NCBI GenBank assembly: GCA_002914845.1
Contig: JXTC01000056.1
Location: 481,956-545,955, forward strand
Direction: 5' to 3'
Origin: Trema orientale
Taxonomy: Eukaryota > Streptophyta > Magnoliopsida > Rosales > Cannabaceae
DNA: 64,000 nucleotides
The notes under the pieces were generated by a model. The model was given only the letters and a program-made list of their open reading frames with translations, was not told the origin of the DNA and made no database searches. This document shows, piece after piece, positions 1 to 11,853 of this stretch (position 1 is its first letter; each line of letters opens with the position of its first letter). The position numbers were made by a program, and so were the translations under genes.

Positions 1-221
1 CGAATTTCTGAATTTACAGCAAAGTTAGGTCTTTCTATTTCTAAGAAGAAAGAATATGGGTTTGTGATTCGATTTTAAAAAGTCTATTTTGGGTTTAATC
101 TTGTATTTTGTGGGAAATCTCGATATTTTTTTTTAGATAATAAATAATTATAAAGGTTAGAATTTAGAAGAAATTTATAGAATGAGAAAAGGGATCATGA
201 ATTCTAAAAGGAAAACTTAAT
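1..221. other. Unannotated AT-rich start of window
   Basis: No gene, RNA or repeat was recognised here. The sequence is AT-rich with short poly-T runs. Confidence 0.5.
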
Positions 222-224
222 TTA

Positions 225-2497
225 GGCCCAGTTTGGTAGAGCTTTATGAAAAGATAAAATCACTTATTCTATAATTTTTGGATGAAGATGTGTTTGGTAA
301 AAACCCAAATAGCTGATTTTTGGACAATTTGGCCCAAAGCCACAGCTAAAAGCTGAAGCTGAGTGAGTGTAGATTCTGATTTTAGATTGTGCGGTAATTT
401 TCCTTCCTTTTAATGAACATTTCAAAGTACCGAAACTAACCTTTGATATTTATCAAAATACCAAGCAAATACCCCTTACCCAAACCTAATTAAACACGAT
501 TCGACTCATTTGTTCGTCTTCTCTATTACTTGGATGGGTGCGCGGTGGCTGGAATTTGGAAGCAGAAAAGGGAGGAAGATGGTAGAGCTCTAATAAATCG
601 AAGACAAGAGCAGTCAACATATCACATTCTCCAAGCGCCATTATGGACTCAACAAAGAGGCTCACGAGCTCTCTGTTCTCTGCTACGTCGATGTCATTTT
701 CCTCACACCTTCTCCAGTCGCGGTCACCTCTATGTGTTCGGCAATGGAAACACGTATATCTCTCTCTAATATTTTTCTATTTGACTCATCAATAATGTCT
801 CTTAAGTTTTGAATCATTGAAATTCATAATTCAAGAGGTATTTCAAGAGGTTATAAGGGTTCTGTAATTAGAATCAAGATATCATGTCAGTTTTTTTTTC
901 TCCCAATTAGATTAGAAACTCAGTTCTGTTTTGGCTATGCGTTTTATGGGTCTCCCCCAATTTTTGGAACTGATTTACCCATTTGGTTATATGTTTCAAC
1001 TCCTGGCTAGCCTGTGATTGATTGTGTGTAACAAATGATTTTTAGGAGCAATTAAGTTGGACTCTCCTTGTGGACATTAAATTCTCATGACTCTTGTCTA
1101 TATGTTTCTGTTTTTTTGCTTAGGAATTACTTGACCTGGGTAAGGTTATTGAAACTTATAATCGAGGTCTTTAAGAAGTTCGGAAGTTTTTCTCAAGAAA
1201 AAAGAAAAATCGAGAAAGGTAATAGTATGGATGATAGATACTTCATTTATTTAAATGTGAGTACTTGATTCACCTTAGCTGAAACATTGGTTCTTTCGTT
1301 TTAGCTTCTTGTATTCATTTGGTATAATTTAACCCATGGTGTTCATTAACACTCCTTAGTAGATATTGATATACGATAACATAATCTAAAATGTCTCTAC
1401 CTAAAAATTTTAGCCTTAATAGGAATTTATCTTCTAAGAAATAATGAGTTTCCTCCAATATCAAGTTTGATGGAATGTGCCTCTGATGTCAAAGCAGGTA
1501 ACAATTGGTAGTGCATCCTCTTCTTAGATGTGAGAAGGCTAAAAAGGTATGAGAATGAAGTAGTGTAGAGATTGATGATAATATTGTCAGTTCAAATGAC
1601 TAATTCCTGATCTTATATAATCTGTTCAGGGGATGCAAAAGAAGATTTAATGTTAGTTCTTCTTACAATGTGGACCATTTGGTTTGAAAGGAACCACATT
1701 TGAGATAGATTATGGCTACTGCTGCAATGAAATGAATCTTTGGGGCAAGGCATCTACAATCAAATTTGTAACAAAGGTTGCATGTGGCTTGCTCATTGAC
1801 AGAAATAAGACCGAGTCATTCCTTTATTTTTGTAATTGCTTTAGTGTTTACTTTTGTTCATTTATCATGGTTAGATAACTTAGAATGTGGCAGCAGGTGC
1901 CTTGTTTTGGGATTTTATTTTATTTGGGCACTTTTGTTGGGATTTTATTGTATTTAATTTTAATGGTTTGATGAATAAAAATTATTTTATCAACTTTAAG
2001 TTGAAATTCGGACCTTTCGAAGAGTTGGCATTGTTATTCTTTATATATTTTTCTCTTTTACAATATTGGTGCATATATTAGTTACTTGTTTTAATTGGTT
2101 GTTTTATGTCAATAAATAATGTTACCTTAAACGTCCGATTCATTTGTTCTTCATCCAGTATATTGGTTTCAATTAGTTATTTTTGTTTCTATGTAGTCAT
2201 TGATCCCAATTTATGAAAGATGAAAAGAAAATCATGTTTCATGAGTTACTTGCTTATAAAAAAATCATTTTAATCAATCTATTGATAATTGTACAATGAT
2301 GTCTATTTTGGTTATTTTATATTTCTATAGCAATTTAGCCATTAGTTTACCAAACACTTTAGTATTGTTTTTCTAAGTCACAAGACATTAAAATTATAGT
2401 TTACCAAACACTCAGCTGCTTTATGCAACAGTAGATTTTTTCTTCAGCACAGCTAAAATTAATTATTTAAAAATCTACAACTATACCAAATTTGGAA
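225..2497. mobile_element. Large non-autonomous DNA transposon (hAT or PIF-like)
   Basis: The left end GGCCCAGTTTGGTAGAGCTT is mirrored at the right end, which read on the minus strand gives CCAAATTTGGTATAGTTG. Both ends continue with related runs about TTTGGTAAA and AGCTGAAGC/CAGCTGAGTG (about 340-365 and 2400-2460). A TTA precedes the left end, but no matching target duplication was found on the right, so the superfamily stays open. The interior of about 2 kb has short open frames (79 aa at 530-769; 64-66 aa at 1068-1268, 1684-1878, 1887-2081) in which no transposase or host domain could be recognised. It could be a deletion derivative or carry captured host sequence. The right boundary is approximate. 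Confidence 0.45.
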
Positions 2498-3838
2498 TCT
2501 GGAGTTGGCTGCAGTTTACTGTATTCTTTTCGGCATTATGCAAGATGATCACTTTTTTATTTGAAAAATAAAAATAAAAACAAAAAGAATAGTAATAACA
2601 AAGTATGTGGGTCCCACCATAATAAGGAACCAGGTAGGCTCGGGAAATACCCCGTTCGGGCAAAATAGCTTTTTTCGAGGAAGAATGTGATTTTTCTTTT
2701 CTTTCTTTGTAAGATTTTGAACTGAAAATTACCTCGTTGACCCATGACGCCCTGGATGGTCAATGGTAGGGAATACAAAGAGGTATTTCCAGAAGGGGAA
2801 AAAAAAAAAAATCGACTCCACTACAGTACTTTTTTCTTTTGTTAAGAAAAAATGAATAATTATTTCCACTATAGTTGACAAATGACAATGGACATTAGCA
2901 TTAGTGGGGTTGAAATTCAGCCAAAACAAAAATCCAACAAAATTATCTACTACAGCCTTTCACCTGTTATTCAGCTGAAATTCAAGATTTGGTATTGACT
3001 TACTACATTTTAGTTTGTCGAAATAAGCCAACTACCAATATAAAGCACCTCTTTAAACATTGCAATAAATAACACATCATATTACTAAATCTCAATAACG
3101 AAGTTCTTTTTTTCGGACAGAATAAACTTCTTTTTGTTTCTTTAATTTCTATCGTAAAATGAAAATCAAACTTGCTTTTTTCCTCTTTTTGGAAAAAATA
3201 TTAACCTACGTAATTTTTAAATGACAAAGATATCATGTTGTAATGTGGTATATGAATTTGAAATTATTGTCTAGTACATGATTAAATTGTCATGTACTAT
3301 TATAAAAATATGGTATTTTGGCCTTTTCATGAATTAGTAGGATCTATTTTTTCAGAATAAAAGATTAGGTCTATTTTTTTTTTTTTTTTGAGTGGAGGTC
3401 TATTTTCAATTCAAGGTAAATCAATAATTTATATAAATCAAGAAATTATATTATTTGTAAGTATATGGAGGGGGAATGGAGGGAGGACCTATGAGGGATT
3501 TGAATTCTACTCAGATCAGTTTAGATAAATATATTTATAATATTTTTTTAAAAAAAAAAGTAAACAAAGAGTTTCTTTTCGCAAAAAAAAATCCTAATAG
3601 TAACTATTTAATATTAAATTTCGTCATAACACAGTATTACAGATATATGGTAATAAAAATATATCGTGATATTTCAATTTATATAGAAATATTAACAATT
3701 TTTAATAAGTTCTGTTAACAGGAAAAGAATATTTTATTAAATAAATTGCACTTTACTCTCTTTTTTTTTAAAAAAAAAAAAAATATGGGGCGTAACTAAT
3801 GACCACCACTTATTACAAATTTAAAGAAAAATATCATA
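2498..3838. other. Intergenic, nothing recognised
   Basis: AT-rich sequence with many homopolymer runs, for example poly-T at 3366-3389 and poly-A at 3770-3783. No gene or well-bounded repeat could be supported. Confidence 0.5.
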
Positions 3839-4530
3839 CACACACTACCAAAGCTTGAACCCCTAACCCTCCCAAACTTACACATACAACCCTAAAGTTT
3901 TGGACCGCCTATAAATTTGTTTTTGGCACATTGCCCCGAAATTTTATAACAGTTTCGCTGTCAACCCTCTGTTAAATATTTAGTAGAATTTGTCCAAGTG
4001 AACAACCTCTAGACTTTTTGGTATGGTTAGTCATAGAAATGTTTCAAATAATGAAAACTGCAAATATTACCCCCTTAATTATGATGTCTATGGCACATTA
4101 CCCACAAAGATTTATTTATTCATTGCACTTTGCATATGATTTTTGATTAATTTATATATAATTTTTTTTTGTAAACAATTTAATTTATATATAAATGTAC
4201 TCTTCTACGCAACTTAAAAATAAATATATGAGACGAGTTGTAGGTTCTTCTATTTCAGTCTGATAAGTCATAAGTGTGTCTCATTGGAGAAAAGAAAGAG
4301 TAAAGCAAGAAAAAATATAGTTACTATATACTTGCTAATAAATCATTTGTTCCTTCTTTTCTAAGGAGTTAAATACTATGAACAAATAATGAACAAGCAG
4401 CCGTAAGTGTAACAAAATGTTTTAGGGGCAATGTGTCAAACACACCATTATTTAGAAGGTACGGTGTAATTTTACCTCGCCAAAAAGTTTGTAGCCTATC
4501 ATTACCAAGAAATTTACGTCATTACCACAT
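3839..4530. repeat. Possible decayed foldback repeat
   Basis: The phrase GGCACATTGCCCC near 3927 and its inverted relative GGGGCAATGTGTC near 4425 lie in opposite orientation, together with partly mirrored flanks. This suggests an old foldback element of roughly 0.6 kb. Ends and target duplication are not resolved, so this is a weak call. Confidence 0.25.
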
Positions 4531-5050
4531 TTATCAAATTATAAATAGACATTTGAGCGATGATTGACATTTACAGAGGGTAAATTCAAGAAACAACATA
4601 CCAAAATAATTTTTTTGTACAAGACAAATCGACAAATGCGCTATAATTGAGGTAGAAGAATTGTAACTCAACCCTTTTTAAAACAAAAATCGCCCGTTTG
4701 AAAAAAATTTCACAATTAGGAGGATAAGCCAATCCAAATTAAGAGATGGAAACAGCTCGTCAGAGTTCTAGACGTTGACATCATCCTTTCACACAACGTC
4801 TTCACATACAAATTTGGCTCTATACATGTTCAACAATGTTTGAACAAATCTAAACATTTTCGATTGTGATCGAACTCATTCGACATCAGCCGAACATGTT
4901 CGGCTAGTCATATGGCCAAGGTAGTTGGAGGCCTGCCCTCATCTTCCTTTGTCTCTAGCAATGGCCAAGTCTTCTGTAGCGAGGATCAAATCTTCATTTT
5001 ATATGTTTTGGACACTTGATTTTACAAAATGTCCGGATTTTCTTTTTGTC
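4531..5050. other. Intergenic, nothing recognised
   Basis: No gene supported. Around 4860-4920 there are short inverted words (CCGAACATGTTCGG), which may be a remnant hairpin. Confidence 0.4.
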
Positions 5051-6895
5051 CGAATTGTTGGTTTTAAAACGATTTTTGCCGCGGAAAATTGGCCCAAGAA
5101 CATTCAAAAATTTTCTAAAAACAATTGATTATATGAGTGCATAGTATTAATTCACAAAAAAACAGCAACATATAAAGAGAATACCTCTTGTAGCCTATCA
5201 GCGGATCCTAATTTTTCTGTCTTCTAAACCACGATCTTCCAATCCAAGCCTTAAGCACAACTGGATTAATGTATAAGCATTGCGTACAATTTCTTAAACT
5301 CACACTTTTAAGCACTTGTAATATTATCAATACATGAGATTGCAAGAGTTTGTTTTACAGAGAATAGGAAGACTCTCTTCTTTTTCTCTCTAGGTTATGG
5401 AGGCTCTATAGAAAATAATACGTAGTGTATCTGTATTTTTTGCTAAGGTTTCCTATATATATATTTATTAAACTATTTAATAAATAAATTAATTAATCAT
5501 ATTAATTAATATATATATATAATGTTTTGGCCGTAACTTTATTTTTTAAGCCGTAAGTTCTCTCTTTTTTCTCTTTTTTTTTTTTTATAAACGTAAGTTT
5601 ATATATATATATATGTTTAAATTAGTTAATCTAATTAATTAATATTAATATATATATATCTCAATAAAAAAATTTTAGTCACTTTCTCAAATTTTACTTA
5701 TCTAATTATCTAATAATTAGATATTTTTAAATTTAAAATTTAAACAAATAGGAAACTTATCTCTCCATAAATTTAAATTAATTAATTCAAAATTAATTAA
5801 TTAATTAACTAATAACAATTATTAATTATTATAGACAAACAATTTATTTGGACAAAGTGTGCAGTAACAGAAATAATGTAATATCTTGTAAGAGGTGGAA
5901 TTGAGGACCTATGGACCTGTAATTCAAACTCCAATAAATTATGACAATTAATTAAACTCTTTAATTAATTTGTCTAATTTATTAATTCCTGTATTACTCT
6001 ACTACAAATCTGGAATTATACTCTTGAAATTACAGAATTAATTTACTTAGAAAACAGTGAGCAGTCCATTGATTTAATCATTACATGTAGTTCAATCATC
6101 GATAGACAATTCATAATTGGAGCTAGGTCATGTTCCGTTTACCTCTCCAATTACATCTTTATCCTTGTGTACCATTGATTCTCTAATGAACAATTAATTT
6201 ATAATTATATTATAAATTGAGTACTTAAACTGTTCAAGTCCTGAATCAATACACAAGTGAATCATCTTTCTAGCTTCCTAATAGAAGGAATGGTTTTCAT
6301 ATCTGTAAGCTACATTTCCAGCTACTCATCTCATCATGCTTCCAAGATACAGGTATTTCGGTCTGTTTAGGAAATAGACATTTAACAAGTATATTAAAGA
6401 ACATAATATTATAAATAGGAGTCTATAACTACTTAGGATTAAGATTGATTTACATATGATCATCTAGTGACGTTATTTGAACTCTCAACAGTTAACAGAA
6501 TTTATTTATGTGAGATTCAAATAATATCTGGTCCAGTCCTATATAATCGAATTATATAAAGTACCTCTATTGTGATGTCAACACATCAATAGTCCGAATA
6601 AGACTATTACATTCTCAATGTTAATAGACGGTACTAATAATATTTAATTAACGATCCCGAATAATTAATTATTACGCATTATGTTTAGTTTATTATCCAT
6701 AAATTTAATCCTCATTTAATCCTCATGTATATAACACTTATATGCTAAATTTATGGTCACATAAATAAATTAGGAATTTTCTGATATTTAGATACATACA
6801 AATTATGCACAAATTCAAATAAAAAAATATCATTTTATTATTTCAGCAAATATCTAAAATATACATGTTTTTAGGACATAAATCCTAACACGAAT
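5051..6895 (-). mobile_element. Solo LTR 1 (Copia-like) with 5-bp target duplication
   Basis: The element runs from TGTTGG at 5056 to CCTAACA at 6890 and is flanked by a perfect direct repeat CGAAT at 5051-5055 and 6891-6895. Read on the minus strand it starts TGTTAGGATTTATGTCC and ends CCAACA, the TG...CA ends of an LTR. At 1835 bp it carries no gag, pol or primer-binding site, so it is best explained as a solo LTR left by recombination between the two LTRs of a full element. Minus orientation is inferred from the resemblance of the end near 6890 to 5' starts of plant Copia LTRs. It is very rich in A+T with many TTAATTAAT blocks. Confidence 0.8.
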
Positions 6896-7479
6896 ATCAG
6901 TCTTCAAAACAAACAAACAAATACTTTATAATGACCTCAAAAAATTCGGCATTCTCCTAAAAGCCCCTAATCTATTTTATAACTTTTAACATGTTGTTTG
7001 TTTTAATCTTTAACTATAATACACCAAGTTATTACTTTTTACATTCAATTGCAAGTCAATAACTTTTGCAGCAATTGATAATAATCCTTAGTCGAGATCA
7101 ATAAAATGTTTTACTATGTTTGTTAGGATGGGAAGAAGGAGGAAAGTGTTTATATTTATTATAAGCGAATCATTTTTTCTTTTTACTTTTCTCTCTAATT
7201 TTTTTTTTTTTTAAATTTGGTGGTCCAAACTTCTCTCTAATTTGGAGGAACTTAAAACATAGTAGGATCCCATTCAAAATAATAATAATAACAAAAACAC
7301 GGTAGGATCCACGTCTACTTTTTTCCATCCATTTTTCTTTTCTTCCCTCTTTTCTCTCATACGAAATACTCATTTTTTTTCATTTTCTCTCCCACCGTTT
7401 TCTCTCCTTCCACTTTTCTCCTCTTAGGAATAATTTGGAGAGTTTATCATAGATCTTAAATTCACTCCAATTAGATAAG
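6896..7479. other. Intergenic with pyrimidine-rich block
   Basis: No gene seen. Positions 7165-7430 are strongly pyrimidine-rich (runs of CTCTCT, TTTTTC), which is simple-sequence composition rather than a coding signal. Confidence 0.5.
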
Positions 7480-9537
7480 AGTAGTGTTGGTTATTATTAT
7501 AGCATGTGAGGTGATAGCCATAGATTTCAAAAAAAAAATAGAAACCTAAAATCACACAAACACATAACGCAGCAGAAACAACAAGATCGTACTCGTAAAA
7601 TTAGAAAAAAAAAGATCTAACATCTTGTAGACCGTTACCGACGCCGACGGAAGAACGATGCGAGTTATCCTACGCCAAAGTCTTCCGGACTATGACCCGT
7701 TTTCTATACCGTACTCGGTGCGTGGTCACCTTGTACGTTACAAGAGAAATTATTAGAACCCGGAAATAAGAAATTAAAAACTAACATAATAACAAGAAGA
7801 ATTTCTTGTCACTTAGCTTTTAATTGATCTGCATGATTTTCCTTTCTGTCTAGAGAATTATGATCACTCAAAATTCTCAAGAAAAACTATACGCTCTTAT
7901 TTTTCTTGGAAAGTTATTTTTCTCTGAGTGTAGAGAAAAATTCTCACTTTGAAATTTTACGTAACTTTTTTCCCATACCAAAAAATTCCCTGGACATCTT
8001 TCTTTTAAAGTTATTTTCTAATAGAAAACATATCTGTCCAGATTCAATATTCCAGGGCAATCCCTTATTAGTAGGATTGCTCTACACGTTTTCTTGCCAG
8101 AGAGATTCTCTCCTAAAATCGTGTAACACCCTATAAAGGTGTATTTTCAAATTTCAAAATACTTTCCAATAATATTTAATTCCTAAGATAATTAGAAATT
8201 AATTCAAATAAATATCTATCCTTTATCTATCCAGATTTCTTAATTCAAATCAAGAAATAAAATAAAAGATATTTATTTCCATTATCTTGACAGTTGCCAA
8301 ATCAAATTGGCTAACACAAAATAATACGTACAGATTTTTACTGATAGACTATCTATTTGAATTTTATTCCAAATTAATTATTACAATAATTTAGAATTTC
8401 CAAAATTCAAATAATCCATCTTGTAGTAAATTACAAATCCCATTTAATGGGAGTGCACTACACGCCTGGCACTGGCACAGTGCCACACGCCTATACCTAA
8501 TTACTGGGCTAGGCTTGTGCAGTCTTGGACTTGTGAGGCCCAACTGCTATTTCCCTTCTATCAAGTGGACTTATAGCGGTACAGCCGAATTTACGGGCTG
8601 GTCCGGGGATCTTTGGGCTCATAAAATAGTGGCTCCCACAATTGTGCCTTAAATTAATCGGCCCAATTGTAAATTCCAAATCTACCCCACTAAAAGATTG
8701 GAATTGCACTCTACTATTAAATGGTATTTTTACGGATATTATCACACTAGTAATAATTAACCCATGTCGCATTGATATCTATACTTTAATCCTTTGTACC
8801 ATATCATAATTAAATTGACATCTCAACTGTCTAATCAATTTAATTATATTTTATTTCTTGACTCTTACTGGTTCTCTCTAATGATCATTTTCAACATATT
8901 AATTAGATATGTTGATACACTCTGGCTAGAGAATTCTATGATCAAGTACCGAGAACCCGTCAAGGGATATGTATGTACAAATTCCATATTATCAATCTAT
9001 AAGTATCACTGTTCATAAATACCTCATACTAAGTTACTGAGAATATTAACCCTTCAATTAGAGTTGCACCCTTTAGTAACTCAAATATTGCAGTACAAAC
9101 AAACATGAACTTATAATTAACTCAAGATTGAGAATAAAGTATTATCAATACCAAATGAGATTTAATAAGTCTGACAGTTACTTGAGGTCTATTAAATCTC
9201 ACAATTGATCCGTTCAATGTAGTCTAACTACATTAGTAAATCCATACGTAATTAAGACAAATTACTCAATGAATTTACAACAGTTAAAATAAAGAGCCCA
9301 ACTTTATTTTGTTAACTGCGAACAATTTTATTTAATTACAAAATAACTTGTATCGATGTCTTCTGTGAATCCACCTGGTGATCACAAATATACATATTAT
9401 GTAATTAAATGGACTTTTATTCAATCATACATATGCAAAAAGATATAATGAAAATATCTAACAAATTTTATTAATTCCAGAAAATATTTATTACATGATC
9501 GAATATGCTTTGGAGAGCATACATTCCCAACAAGTAG
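7480..9537 (-). mobile_element. Solo LTR 2 (Copia-like) with 5-bp target duplication
   Basis: Runs from TGTTGGTTATTATTATAGC at 7485 to CATTCCCAACA at 9532 and is bounded by a perfect direct repeat AGTAG at 7480-7484 and 9533-9537. Length is 2048 bp with no internal retroelement domain, so a solo LTR. On the minus strand it starts TGTTGGGAATGTATGC, and towards its other end (7620-7740) has a GC-richer tract typical of the 3' part of a plant Copia LTR. The ends share the TGTT..AACA signature with the neighbouring solo LTR at 5051-6895, but the interiors did not look alignable by eye, so they are probably different families. Confidence 0.8.
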
Positions 9538-9900
9538 GACGTATAGTTATATTTAATTTGCCCAAACAAAGCCTGCCCACATAGTATTCCTTAGTCCAAA
9601 CGACATCTTCTTGTTTTATTTTCTTGTTTTTTTGTCTTCTTCTTTTTTTTTTTTCTTTTTTTCGCGTCTTATTAACTCCTGTCCAACTCATTTGGGTTAA
9701 ATCATTAACATGAAGATATGATCATAATGAAAGAGATTCAGTGTGGTAAGGAACATGGAGAAGCAAAGATTATAATGAATTACTCAAAATCTCATTTTAA
9801 CAAGTTTTTTATACAATGACCATTGATTACACTTAAAATTATTCTCTCCGTGTGTATATATATATATATGTGTTTCTGTGATACTTATACATATTTAATA

Positions 9901-10792
9901 TTAGGTGAGGAAAATAACGGAAGGGTCACAACAACACTCGTCCAAAAGACAGCAGCAACACAGAGCTGCAAGGCTGAAATTTTGAAAAAAAAAAAAAAAA
10001 ACGTAGTGTCACATAAAGAAAACTTAAGGATTCAAAAAAAAAAAAAAAAGGAACAAAAGAATCAAATGCACAAACTATAAGGATCTTTTTGCAATTAATA
10101 GTAGTTAATTGTGGTTTCTTATAGGTAGAGAAAAGAAAAGAACTAAGAATAAAGAATAAACAAAAACAAGGCATGCAAGGAAAGGATTGTTAATGCATAA
10201 TTTATAAAGAAATTGTTTGTTAATTGATCCTTTGTGAAGAAATATATAATAATATATTTACACATGTACATATACAAGACAAAGTGATGTGTAAATACAT
10301 ACCATCCTTCAAGAAAACCAGGTTCTCTTTTGGGCGGTGGAGCTACATACTGAGGAGGTGCCATCACCGGAGGAGGCACTTGATAAGTTCCTGTTCATTT
10401 CAAATTAAACAAAACTAATTCAAACTTCAAATTATTAAATAAATTTGCGCTAATTTGATTCAGGTTCCAAAAGAAAAAGAAAATGTTGATAAATTTACTG
10501 AGTTAATATGTGGCATAAAATAATAATAGGGGCAGGTTAATTTGGTGTAAAGTTCATAGACTGAAATAGAGCAGAGGAACAGTACATACTCTGGCAAATT
10601 TAGAAAGAGATAAGAGAATCATTAATTTTCAATTTTCAAATCTCGTGAACATTAAAGAGATAAGTGGTCTAATTAAAATCAGAAATTACTAAAAGAACAA
10701 AGCATAGTATATGTTTTGTTAATTGTTGGAACCACATAAGGAGAAAAATTACCTGGAGCAGGATATGGATAAGCATACTTTGGATCACTCAT
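9901..10792 (-). CDS. CYSTM-family small cysteine-rich transmembrane protein
   Basis: Three exons on the minus strand: 10792-10753, 10390-10303 and 9973-9901, joined by GT-AG introns, giving 66 aa that start MSDPKYAYPYPAPG. The N-terminal half is proline/tyrosine-rich (residues 5-33). The C-terminal module begins at GFLEGC (38-43) and carries eight cysteines (43, 48-51, 56-58) in the order CLAALCCCC then DECCCDP, the hallmark of CYSTM proteins. These are tail-anchored membrane peptides widely linked to abiotic stress tolerance and often forming homo- and heterodimers (family knowledge). Exon phases agree (40, 88 and 73 nt, total 201 nt with a TAA stop at 9901-9903). The cysteine exon is 73 nt and is preceded by a poly-T tract before its acceptor. 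A TATA-like run lies about 115 bp upstream of the ATG. I am confident of the family, not of the exact orthologue. Confidence 0.92.
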
Positions 10793-10905
10793 ATTTAATT
10801 TTGCTACTGAAAAAACACGAAAAACCCAAGAATCGAAAACTTGTCGATACGAACAAATGGAAAAGATTGTATAGCTAGTTAGATGTAGAACTAAGTGTGT
10901 GTAGT

Positions 10906-10922
10906 ATTATATATATATATAT
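10906..10922 (-). promoter_or_regulatory. TATA-like element of the CYSTM gene
   Basis: An alternating TA run about 115-130 bp upstream of the CYSTM start codon, at a suitable distance for a TATA box with a leader of roughly 80-90 nt. Position is the only support. Confidence 0.4.
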
Positions 10923-11078
10923 CAATACATACTGGGGCACTAGAAGAAATTTGGAGAATATTATAAGATAAGATCTTTAGGAAGGAATATTTGAAGAAAG
11001 CTCCAGAAACCTCTTTCTAAATGTGGACCTTTTCGCCTTAGAAAATAATTTAAAAAAAAAACTTATATGTAATATATG

Positions 11079-11079
11079 N
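11079..11079. other. Ambiguous base (n)
   Basis: The single undetermined base of the window lies in AATATATGnTTCTAG, upstream of the CYSTM promoter. It affects no coding sequence. Confidence 0.99.
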
Positions 11080-11320
11080 TTCTAGAGAAAGTTGGACACT
11101 TATTACAAGTAAACATCATTAGAAGTTCGCATGTGACGATCTCGCTTTTAGCAACTGGAAAAGAAGGGATGACTTCTTTTTTTTTTTATAACCTTGATTC
11201 GTCTTGAAATTTCCACGAAATGAGTCAAAACTAACAATGGTTAGCATGTGAGTTTCAAACCTAAACTTCTAATTCAAGCCCAAGAATGTAGTCAAGTACT
11301 CGGATAGTTTATATTAAGAT

Positions 11321-11853
11321 TTTTGGCATGACTGGTCCTATGTTTTTTTATATTTTCCGTGATTGATAAAATGGTCTTTGAGTTATTATTTTTAATAATT
11401 ATGTCCTTAAGTTCTAAAAAGTTTGGCAATTAAGCTCTTTTCGTGAATAATTATTCAAATATTGGATGAAATTAAGCATTTTTAAGTCACATGCAAAGGT
11501 TTTTGAATGTCAAAATCAATATTTTACTGACATTAGTTAGAATTTAAAGGAAAATAACTAAAAATTAATAACATTTAATAATATAATATAAAAAATTTAA
11601 AAAATAGAAATTCTCAAAAATTTAAAATCTCTTAAAATTTCTTTCTGTTTCCCTTCCAATCTAAGTAATGTTAGTGAAATACCAATTTACTTCACTCAAT
11701 CATGTTCAATTTCATGAAAGTTTTAATATTAACAAACAAAAATGACTTAATTGCTAAAATTTTTAAAACTTAAGGACTTAATTGCCAAAAAAATTAATTT
11801 AAGGATCATTTTGTAAATCTATTAATAATATAGGGACCAAACATATCAAAAAC
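11321..11853. mobile_element. Foldback MITE-like element, about 530 bp
   Basis: The left arm (GACTGGTCCTATGTTT, then GGTCTTTGAG, TGTCCTTAAG, GGCAATTAAG) is mirrored by the right arm when reversed (TATGTTTGGTCCCTAT, then GATCCTTAAA, GGCAATTAAG, GTCCTTAAG). The interior is AT-rich without an ORF. No target duplication was fixed. Similar foldback elements occur at 25242-25598, 27984-28402, 34079-34699 and 41029-41565. Confidence 0.6.

Noticed and set aside
7170..7373. 67-aa Lys-rich frame
   Set aside because: It is the reverse reading of a pyrimidine-rich simple-sequence block.
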